DNA from: Betaproteobacteria bacterium
GTDB lineage: Bacteria; Pseudomonadota; Gammaproteobacteria; Burkholderiales; SG8-39
DNA length: 5,135 bases
Assembly (NCBI GenBank): GCA_016867955.1
Contig: VGIE01000200.1
Coordinates: forward strand, 1-5,135
Reading direction: 5' to 3'
Positions within the stretch are counted from its first letter, which is position 1. Every line of letters begins with the position of its first letter. The position numbers and the translations under genes are program-made. The notes beneath the pieces are model-generated. The model was not told where the DNA came from and made no database searches. It worked only from the letters and a program-made list of their open reading frames with translations. Positions 1-5,135 of the stretch are shown here, piece by piece.

Positions 1-1022
1 GCCGCCTCACGCGTCATGAGCCGTTCATGCTGCGTGCAGCGCGTAAACTGAGCCGGCGCGACCGCTTGCAGGGGCGGGACTTCGCCATCGCAAGCGGCCT
101 CGCCGTAGGTGCAGCGGGGCCGGAACGGGCAGCCGGCGAAGTGCCCGAGTGCCGAGGCCGGTTCGCCTTGGATCATCTCGAGCGGCGTGTCCGCCGGCGA
201 ATCCAGTCGCGGCATGGAATCGAGCAGGGCCGCCGCGTAAGGGTGGCGCGGCCGGCGCAGCAGCTCGACCATCGGCAAGTCCTCGACCACATAACCGGCA
301 TACATCACTACTGCGCGATCGCATACTTCGGCGGCCATCGCGAGATCGTGGGTGATCAGCACTAGACCCATTGCGTTCTCCGCCTGCAGCATCCGGATCA
401 GATCGATCACCTGGGCCTGTACCGTCGTGTCGAGCGCGGTGGTGGGCTCGTCGGCGACCAGCAAAGCAGGTTGGGCGAGCAACGCCATCGTGATCATCAC
501 GCGCTGACGCATGCCGCCGGAAAGTTCGTGCGGATAGGCGTTCATGCGCGCATCGGCATCGGCTACGCCGACGTGGGAGAGAACACGAACCGCTTCGGCC
601 CGCGCGGCGCGTTTGTCCCACCCGCGCAGCGTCAACCGTTCGATCAATTGGTTGCCGACCCGCACGATCGGGTTCAGGCTCGATAGAGAGTCCTGGAAGA
701 TGACGCCCGCGTCGGCGAGGACCGGCGCGGCGGCGTGCGGGTCCGCACCCAACTCGATCCGGCGGCCTTTGTAGATCAAGGCACCGGAGACGCGTGCCGT
801 GGGGGGCTGCAGACCGAGCAGGCTGAGCGCCGTCATGGTCTTGCCGCTCCCGCTCTCGCCGAGAATCGCGATCCGCTCGCTGGCCCGGACCGAGAACGAG
901 ACATCGCGCACCGCGTGGATCGGACCCGCATTGCCGGGAATCGTGACGGCGAGCCGTTCGACCGCGAGCAGCGGCGCTTGCGAGCGCTCAGGGGTGGCCG
1001 GTAGCGGCGCAGCATCAGCCAC
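1..1022 (-). CDS. OppD/DppD-type ABC importer ATP-binding protein; GTG start, 3' end outside the window
   Basis: Translating the minus strand from GTG at 1022 gives 340 residues with no stop before the left edge. ABC motifs in order: Walker A GESGSGKT (55-62), Q-loop VIFQDSLSSLNP (Q110), signature LSGGMRQR (167-174), Walker B LLVADEP (187-193, catalytic E192), D-loop ALD and H-loop LITHDLA (H225). The C-terminal oligo_HPY domain follows, with RHPYAAALLDSMPRL and four cysteines at about 298, 304, 311 and 329 (CPFRPRC, EAAC, TRC). E. coli DppD and OppD have 327 and 337 residues, so the stop should lie just past the edge unless this is fused to a second ATPase. The frame is closed upstream by a stop at 1089-1091, and the first in-frame ATG lies after Walker A. 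GTG at 1022 is therefore the best start, with only a weak GGG at 1033-1035 before it; TTG at 1037 is the alternative. It powers import with the nearby binding protein. Confidence 0.93.
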   Translation of the reverse strand, partial: MADAAPLPATPERSQAPLLAVERLAVTIPGNAGPIHAVRDVSFSVRASERIAILGESGSGKTMTALSLLGLQPPTARVSGALIYKGRRIELGADPHAAAPVLADAGVIFQDSLSSLNPIVRVGNQLIERLTLRGWDKRAARAEAVRVLSHVGVADADARMNAYPHELSGGMRQRVMITMALLAQPALLVADEPTTALDTTVQAQVIDLIRMLQAENAMGLVLITHDLAMAAEVCDRAVVMYAGYVVEDLPMVELLRRPRHPYAAALLDSMPRLDSPADTPLEMIQGEPASALGHFAGCPFRPRCTYGEAACDGEVPPLQAVAPAQFTRCTQHERLMTREA

Positions 1023-1042
1023 GATCGCGGAACCCAAGCCGG

Positions 1043-2317
1043 CTAGAACTCGAAGAGGTGTTCGCGGAGCATGGTGCCGCTGTACTCCTTACGCACCAGA
1101 CCGCGCTTTTGCAGGACCGGGATCAGCTTGGTGGTGATCTCGACGAGATAGTTGTAGTCCTGGAGCATCTGTCGAAAATGGAAGCCGTCAGCGCCGCCTT
1201 CTCGCCAGGCGTGTTCGAGTACATCGGCGATCTGCTCCGGCGTGCCGTGAATCGGGAACGTTTCCTTTAGACTCTCGTGTTTGGCGATCTCGCGCAGCGT
1301 CATGTGACCCTGGCTCTGGGTGTACTGGAGCAGCTTTCCGACGATGCCCTGGACTTTCAGGTCCTTGGGCAGCGGCTTGTCGAGATCGAACTGCGACATG
1401 TCGTACATCAGCGTGTTCGAGAGGTCGGCCAGACCCAGGTCGACGTCGCCGTTGGCCAGGTGTTTGTGCCACTTGTCCTCGGCCTCGGCGGGGGAGTCGC
1501 CCATTACCGGCTTGATCGCATAGGAGATCTTGAGCGACTTCGGATCGCGGCCGGCATCGGCCGTCTTCCCGCGCAGCTGACTGCTGTAGGTCTTCATGTC
1601 GGCGACGCTGTTCTTGTGGGCGATCACCATGTCCGCGTTCTGCACCGCGAAGCGCTGGCCGCGCGGCGAGGTGCCGGCCATGATGATGACCGGATGCTTC
1701 TGCGGGGAGGAGACCACGTTCAACGGCCCGCGACACTGGTAATGTTTGCCCTTGAAATCGATCGTCTTCACTTTCGACGGGTCGGCGAACACGCCGCTCG
1801 CGCGGTCCATGATGACCGCGTTGGGATCCCAGGAGTCCCATAACTGTCGGCACAGCTCGAGGTACTCGTCGGCCATGTCGTAGCGCTCGTCGTGCTCCGG
1901 CATCTCCATGCCGAAGTTCTCGCCGCCCTTGGTCGAGGTGACCACGTTCCAGGCGATGCGACCGCTGCTCAGATGATCCATGGTTCCGAGCAGCCGGGCG
2001 AGCAGATACGGCGGATAGAACGTGCACGACAACGTCGAGGCGAGGCCGATCCGCTGGGTGGCCGCCGCCATCCACGCGCAGGTCGGCACCGGATCGTGAT
2101 AGATCATGAAGCCGTTCTTCACGTAGTAGTCGGTGGAGCCGCAGAACAGGGACGGGATGGCCACGCTGTCGGCGAACATGACGAAATCCATCTTCGCGCG
2201 TTCGCACAGTTTGGCGACGTCCTGGAAAATCTCCGGCTTGCGCCAGTCGTACATCGTCCCCGACGGCGAGAGCCAATTTACCGGCCCTGTCGTTCCGAAC
2301 CAGCCGAGGTGAAACAT
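1043..2317 (-). CDS. LLM-class flavin-dependent monooxygenase, NtaA/EmoA/SnaA/DszA branch
   Basis: This complete 424-residue protein is in the range of nitrilotriacetate monooxygenase component A relatives (about 430-460). Branch-typical segments are DFVMFADS (44-51), PVPTCAWMAAATQRIGLAST (76-95), HLSSGRIAWNVVTS (115-128), HDERYDMADEY (142-152), FKGKHYQCRGPLN (188-200), AGTSPRGQRFA (214-224, phosphate-binding region of the flavin site), HGTPEQIADVL (357-367) and GGADGFHF (374-381). Known of the family: cytoplasmic TIM-barrel enzymes that use FMNH2 from a separate NAD(P)H:flavin reductase and O2 to oxidise substrates such as NTA, EDTA or dibenzothiophene sulfone, often cleaving C-N or C-S bonds. 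No flavin reductase gene is visible here. The gene lies 22 bases after the substrate-binding protein and 20 bases before the ATPase start, so it is embedded in the transporter operon; I infer that it acts on the imported compound. The substrate is not readable from the sequence. A luciferase-fold F420 enzyme is less likely given the branch motifs. Confidence 0.93.
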   Translation of the reverse strand: MFHLGWFGTTGPVNWLSPSGTMYDWRKPEIFQDVAKLCERAKMDFVMFADSVAIPSLFCGSTDYYVKNGFMIYHDPVPTCAWMAAATQRIGLASTLSCTFYPPYLLARLLGTMDHLSSGRIAWNVVTSTKGGENFGMEMPEHDERYDMADEYLELCRQLWDSWDPNAVIMDRASGVFADPSKVKTIDFKGKHYQCRGPLNVVSSPQKHPVIIMAGTSPRGQRFAVQNADMVIAHKNSVADMKTYSSQLRGKTADAGRDPKSLKISYAIKPVMGDSPAEAEDKWHKHLANGDVDLGLADLSNTLMYDMSQFDLDKPLPKDLKVQGIVGKLLQYTQSQGHMTLREIAKHESLKETFPIHGTPEQIADVLEHAWREGGADGFHFRQMLQDYNYLVEITTKLIPVLQKRGLVRKEYSGTMLREHLFEF

Positions 2318-2324
2318 CGATCTA

Positions 2325-2330
2325 TCCCTT
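2325..2330 (-). promoter_or_regulatory. Ribosome binding site of the flavin monooxygenase
   Basis: AAGGGA on the minus strand lies 7 bases before the ATG at 2317, within the 22-base gap after the substrate-binding protein stop. It fixes this start in preference to the Met codon at residue 22. Confidence 0.6.
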
Positions 2331-2339
2331 AGTTCCCGG

Positions 2340-3908
2340 CTAGCGATCGAGCCAGACCTGGCGCAGCGACGTGCGCCGCACCGTCGGCATCGGCTCGTAT
2401 CCCTTCACATCGTTCTTCCAGACCTCGACCCGGAACGGAGCCGAGAACATGTAGATGAAGTAGACGTTCTCCAGGATGTACTTCTGCGCATTGGTCAGCA
2501 TCGTCGCGCGCTTGCCGACGTCGAGCTCCGCGTTAGCCGCGTCGACCATGGCATCGAATTTCGGATCCTTGCACTTGGTGCGCACCGCACTGCCGAGCGC
2601 ATCGAAGAAGGCGCCCTCCGGATCGGCGTCCATGCCCCGGCCGTTGCTCATGATCTCGTAGTTGCCGGCGATCGAGTTGCGGGCGCTGGCTGAGTATTCG
2701 ATCGGCACTAACTGGAGATCGATCCCGCTGCGCGCGACCTGCTCGCGGAGCAGTTCGGAGATCCGCGAATCCACCGCGAAGGCCGGGGTGCCGATGTACT
2801 GGATCGTCATCTTGAGTCCGTTGGGGAATCCCGCGTCGGCGAGCAGCTTCCTTGCGCGCGGAATGTCCCCCTTCCAGTACGGCAGGTCGGTGCCGTCGCC
2901 CTGGTAGCCATACTTCTTGTCGGCCGGGGCCACTGCCATGCCCGGACGTGCCACCCGGCCCGGAAACACGGTGTTCATTATGACGTTGCGATCGATGGAG
3001 AGCGCGAAGGCTTGGCGTACCCGGAGGTCGCTCATCGGCGCGCGTTCACAGTTGAACGGCAGCATCTGCGTCGAGTTGTGGATCGACTCGCCGATCGTGA
3101 CGTTGCGCAAGGCATTCAGGAGCGGACGCTTGTCGGGCCGAAAGAACGTCATGTCGATCTCGCCGGTTCGCAGTGCCGCGATCCGGGTCGAATCGTCCGG
3201 GATGATGCGCAGCTCGATCCGGTCCAGATACGGCTTACCGGCGTCCCAATAGTCGGCGAACTTCTCGAACGTGACGTTGACCCCCGGGGTGAAGTTGGTG
3301 ATGCGGAATGCACCGGTGCCGTTGGCAGTCCTCGTCAAATCGTTCTTGGCGGCTTCGGTGAACTTGCGCGACACGATGCCGGTCACCTCCGGTGAAGCCA
3401 TATATCGCAGAAACGGCGCTGAAGGCGATTTCAGCTCGATCCGGACCGTGCGATCATCGACCCTCGCGACCGACTTCACCATGCGCATCTTGGTGCGTGC
3501 GTCGCTCGGACGGTTGGAATCCATGATCCGCTGGAAGGTGAACAGCACGTCGTCCATGGTCATCGTCGAACCGTCGTGGAACTTCACACCCTCGCGGAGG
3601 GTGAACGTGTAGGAGGTCGGGTTCTCCTCCTTCCAGGCGGTCGCGAGCGAGGGCCCGATCGTCAAGTCCTTGTCCAACCCCAACAGGGCTTCGTAGGGGC
3701 CGTTCACGATGATGCGATGCTGGAACGACATCACCGTACCGTGGGGATCAATCCGGTCGGGGCCTTCGTCCTGGGCGATGACCAGTCGGCCGCCGCGCTT
3801 GACCGTCTGGGCCTCCGCCGGTGTGCCGGCCAGCAGTGTGTACATTGCGAACAGACCGACGGCGGCGAAACCGATCGCGCGCAAGGGGTGTCGGGCAACG
3901 CTTCTCAT
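2340..3908 (-). CDS. Periplasmic substrate-binding protein of a family-5 (peptide/nickel/opine type) ABC importer
   Basis: This complete 522-residue protein is a typical length for SBP_bac_5 proteins (DppA/OppA/NikA relatives). A Sec signal peptide (1-33) precedes the mature domain, which opens with RGGRLVIAQDEGPDRIDPHG. The family signature follows at about 100-130: YTFTLREGVKFHDG then DDVLFTFQRIMD. Other typical blocks are NGTGAFRI (196-203), YWDAGKPYLDRI (220-231), RIAALRTGEIDM (242-253), APMSDLRVRQAFALSIDR (290-307) and a C-terminal WKNDVKGYEP. Its role is to capture a solute in the periplasm and deliver it to a permease pair driven by OppD/OppF-type ATPases. The ATPase encoded at 1-1022 is the obvious partner; the permeases are not in the window. 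The family binds peptides, nickel chelates, opines, glutathione and, in EDTA degraders, metal-EDTA, so the ligand cannot be assigned. No lipobox is present, so the protein should be soluble in the periplasm of a Gram-negative host. Confidence 0.95.
   Translation of the reverse strand: MRSVARHPLRAIGFAAVGLFAMYTLLAGTPAEAQTVKRGGRLVIAQDEGPDRIDPHGTVMSFQHRIIVNGPYEALLGLDKDLTIGPSLATAWKEENPTSYTFTLREGVKFHDGSTMTMDDVLFTFQRIMDSNRPSDARTKMRMVKSVARVDDRTVRIELKSPSAPFLRYMASPEVTGIVSRKFTEAAKNDLTRTANGTGAFRITNFTPGVNVTFEKFADYWDAGKPYLDRIELRIIPDDSTRIAALRTGEIDMTFFRPDKRPLLNALRNVTIGESIHNSTQMLPFNCERAPMSDLRVRQAFALSIDRNVIMNTVFPGRVARPGMAVAPADKKYGYQGDGTDLPYWKGDIPRARKLLADAGFPNGLKMTIQYIGTPAFAVDSRISELLREQVARSGIDLQLVPIEYSASARNSIAGNYEIMSNGRGMDADPEGAFFDALGSAVRTKCKDPKFDAMVDAANAELDVGKRATMLTNAQKYILENVYFIYMFSAPFRVEVWKNDVKGYEPMPTVRRTSLRQVWLDR
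3810..3908 (-). other. Sec signal peptide of the substrate-binding protein
   Basis: Residues 1-33 show a basic n-region (MRSVARHPLR), a hydrophobic stretch (AIGFAAVGLFAMYTLLAG) and an AEA cleavage motif before Q34. There is no lipobox cysteine, so signal peptidase I is expected. The cleavage site is read by eye. Confidence 0.85.
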
Positions 3909-3915
3909 ACGTCAG

Positions 3916-3920
3916 TCTCC
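3916..3920 (-). promoter_or_regulatory. Ribosome binding site of the ABC substrate-binding protein
   Basis: GGAGA on the minus strand lies 7 bases before the ATG at 3908, in the only sizeable gap of the window (3909-3947, 39 bases). The gap is richer in A and T than its surroundings. I see no convincing promoter pair or hairpin in it. Confidence 0.65.
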
Positions 3921-3947
3921 AAGAAAATTGACCATCTATATGCAGCC

Positions 3948-4802
3948 CTAACTGCCGGGCATGAACTCACGCTGCAGCGCATCGACCCGGCCGAAGCCGA
4001 TGAAGTCATTGAACGCATGCAATCCGGTAACCGGCATCGGTAGGCTCTTGGCCGACCTGGATTCGTACAGCGCGCGCAGATTCGTTCGTAATGCCTGGGT
4101 GACCGTCATTACCGGAACCAGCGCGTACGTGGCCAATGCCGCAACCTGCTCGATCTGCTTGCGGCTCAAATCGGTCTCCAGCCATGCGAGCAGTTGCAGC
4201 GACAAGGGCACGCCGCAGCCTTCGCGCATGGCTTGCAAGCCGGCGAAATTCTTGAAGCACTTGGATATCGGTTGGATGATGTCGGCCCCGGCGGCGACGT
4301 AGGCTCGGCCGCGGCGGATGGCCTCCTCGGGATCGACCGCATCGGTGCGCGCGACGATCAGGACCTCCGGATCCCTGCGCACCGAGACCATCGCCCGGAT
4401 CTTGTTGACCGCCTCCTCCATCGGAACGATCTCGACCTTGTCGGCTGCACACGGGCAACGCTTGGGCGACACCTGGTCCTCGACGATGACGGCCGAGGCG
4501 CCGGCGCTTTCGAACTCACGCATCGTGCGCATCGCGGTGATCGGATTGCCGTAGGCGGTGTCGATGTCGGCGACCACGGGTATGCTCACCGCGCTGCAAA
4601 CGTTGCGCACCACAGCGAGATTCTCGGTCATGGTGTAGAGCTCGGTATCGGGCTCCCCGAGGAGCGAGGCGGAGATCGCATACCCAGAGGTCAGCAAGGC
4701 GTCAAAGCCCGCTTCCTGGATCAGGCGTGCGCTCAAGGCGTCATAGGCGCCAGCGGCCCAGACCGTCCCTTTGGAACCGATCATCTGACGAAGTCCGCTC
4801 AT
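3948..4802 (-). CDS. Isocitrate lyase/PEP mutase-family C-C lyase (methylisocitrate/2,3-dimethylmalate lyase-like)
   Basis: This complete 284-residue protein is close in length to PrpB-type lyases (about 290). The family core is clear: AGAYDALSARLIQEAGFDAL (about 17-36), SGYAIS (39-44), the metal-binding loop ADIDTAYG (78-85, with D79 and D81), VEDQVSPKRC (107-116), ARTDA (151-155) and the GADIIQP strand (172-178). Known of the family: Mg2+-dependent cytoplasmic TIM-barrel enzymes that cleave or form C-C or P-C bonds next to a carboxylate, for example 2-methylisocitrate to pyruvate plus succinate. The active-site lid reads KRCPC (114-118) rather than KRCGH; the Cys is kept but the His is a Cys. 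PEP mutases lack the KRC motif, which favours a lyase. Its ATG overlaps the stop of the LeuD-like gene, matching the dimethylmalate dehydratase-lyase pairing, so I infer that it cleaves the product of that enzyme. PrpB in a propionate pathway is less likely, as no prpC or prpD is visible. The exact substrate is unknown. Confidence 0.88.
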   Translation of the reverse strand: MSGLRQMIGSKGTVWAAGAYDALSARLIQEAGFDALLTSGYAISASLLGEPDTELYTMTENLAVVRNVCSAVSIPVVADIDTAYGNPITAMRTMREFESAGASAVIVEDQVSPKRCPCAADKVEIVPMEEAVNKIRAMVSVRRDPEVLIVARTDAVDPEEAIRRGRAYVAAGADIIQPISKCFKNFAGLQAMREGCGVPLSLQLLAWLETDLSRKQIEQVAALATYALVPVMTVTQALRTNLRALYESRSAKSLPMPVTGLHAFNDFIGFGRVDALQREFMPGS

Positions 4803-5135
4803 GATTTCGCTCCTGCTCCGAGTTCAATCGAAAAGCGCCGCTTCAAGTAGCCTTCCAGGCCACCTGCCTCCAGCATCTGCACGTCGGCGTGCGACAGTGC
4901 CTCGAATGCGAGTTCGGTGCCGCGAGTCAGATTGCGCACGATCGAACGCTTCCAGTCCACTTCCAGCTCGTCCCAGCGTTGAACGAGCCCGAGGATTCCC
5001 CTGCAAGCTACCTGCGGGAAACCCATGCTGATCTCGCCACGCCAGTACCCCGGCGAGAACGATTCGGCGATCACACCGGCGATTCCGAGTTTGCGCATCG
5101 CCTTCATCGGCGGGTAGTGCGGGTGACCGTAACCG
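4799..5135 (-). CDS. Aconitase-superfamily small (swivel) subunit, LeuD-like; 5' end outside the window
   Basis: The reading frame is open to the right edge, so the gene starts outside the window; the ATG at 5107 is internal. The 111 visible residues cover the C-terminal half to two thirds of a LeuD-type swivel domain. Family features seen are GVIAESF (the VIAxSF strand), the following ISMGFPQV segment (LeuD 'xxGxLPV'), DELEVDW, VRNLTRGTELAFEAL and the terminal LEAGGLEGYLKRRF, which closely matches the end of archaeal/LeuD2-type small subunits. Known of the family: the swivel domain pairs with a [4Fe-4S] large subunit (LeuC/DmdA type) to dehydrate or isomerise a hydroxy-acid. No large subunit is visible; it may lie upstream. 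Odd: aligned without gaps to E. coli LeuD FGCGSSREHAPWAL, this protein reads GYGHPHYPPMKAM, so Ser-Ser-Arg is replaced by His-Pro-His. Its stop overlaps the next start (ATGA), implying translational coupling. It is unlikely to be the biosynthetic LeuD; the exact substrate is unknown. Confidence 0.85.
   Translation of the reverse strand, partial: GYGHPHYPPMKAMRKLGIAGVIAESFSPGYWRGEISMGFPQVACRGILGLVQRWDELEVDWKRSIVRNLTRGTELAFEALSHADVQMLEAGGLEGYLKRRFSIELGAGAKS
4810..4814 (-). promoter_or_regulatory. Ribosome binding site of the ICL/PEPM-family lyase
   Basis: AGGAG on the minus strand lies 7 bases before the ATG at 4802, inside the end of the upstream LeuD-like gene. It supports this ATG as the start and shows the lyase has its own initiation site as well as the ATGA overlap. 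Confidence 0.7.

Noticed and set aside
25..621. A 198-codon minus-strand open frame at the left end
   Set aside because: It overlaps the ABC ATPase in another frame. Its translation is Arg/Ala-rich with no domains, whereas the true frame carries the Q-loop, signature, Walker B and H-loop motifs.
1188..2276. A 362-codon open frame on the minus strand, rich in Arg and His, inside the monooxygenase gene
   Set aside because: Its translation is low-complexity Arg/Gly/His-rich sequence with no family resemblance, while the overlapping frame encodes a clear NtaA-like protein. It is a GC-rich shadow.
2318..2339. Possible terminator between the binding protein and the monooxygenase
   Set aside because: The 22-base gap has no clear stem-loop followed by a T-run, and it carries the ribosome binding site of the next gene.
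3909..3947. Possible promoter in the gap before the binding protein gene (a TATAGAT-like stretch on the minus strand)
   Set aside because: No matching -35 element lies at a proper distance, and the gap is only 39 bases inside a co-directional run. An internal promoter cannot be supported.
4194..4850. A 218-codon plus-strand open frame opposite the lyase, and a similar 188-codon one at 1277-1843
   Set aside because: Both are antisense shadows with His/Gly/Asp/Arg-rich translations typical of the reverse frame of high-GC genes; they show no recognisable domains.
4799..5107. Reading the LeuD-like frame as a complete 102-residue gene starting at ATG 5107
   Set aside because: The frame stays open to the right edge, and the residues before this Met (GYGHPHYPP) align with the conserved LeuD loop. 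The ATG is internal to a longer gene.

Overview
The window is a compact, GC-rich piece of bacterial chromosome with five genes, all on the minus strand. It most resembles a Proteobacterium (Burkholderiales- or Rhizobiales-like metabolic islands come to mind). That is an impression from base composition, codon use and gene content, because no taxonomic marker gene is present. The longest non-coding gap is 39 bases and one junction is an ATGA stop/start overlap. The whole window therefore reads as the interior of one operon that enters from the right edge and leaves at the left edge. I see no RNA gene, mobile element, CRISPR array, convincing terminator or convincing promoter.

In transcription order (right to left) the genes are: (1) the C-terminal part of an aconitase-superfamily swivel-domain protein resembling the small subunit of 3-isopropylmalate dehydratase (LeuD), 4799-5135; (2) an isocitrate lyase/PEP mutase-family C-C lyase, 3948-4802; (3) a secreted family-5 (peptide/nickel/opine type) ABC substrate-binding protein, 2340-3908; (4) a flavin-dependent monooxygenase of the NtaA/EmoA/DszA branch of the bacterial luciferase family, 1043-2317; (5) an OppD/DppD-type ABC transporter ATPase, 1-1022, starting with GTG and running off the left edge. 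Gene 5 has no in-frame ATG before its Walker A motif, so an ATG-only search misplaces or misses it.

Taken together this looks like an uptake-and-degradation operon. A family-5 ABC importer captures a small organic compound. An FMNH2-dependent monooxygenase attacks it. An aconitase-type hydratase/isomerase plus an ICL/PEPM-type lyase process a branched hydroxy-di- or tricarboxylate and cleave it into central metabolites. Two precedents fit: the 2,3-dimethylmalate dehydratase plus lyase pair of nicotinate fermentation, and the EDTA/NTA clusters that pair an oligopeptide-type importer with an NtaA-like monooxygenase. The actual substrate cannot be read from the sequence.

The most unusual points are in the two carboxylate enzymes. 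The LeuD-like protein has His-Pro-His where the family has its near-invariant Ser-Ser-Arg substrate/catalytic motif. The lyase has KRCPC instead of the canonical KRCGH active-site motif. Together they suggest a non-standard substrate or chemistry.
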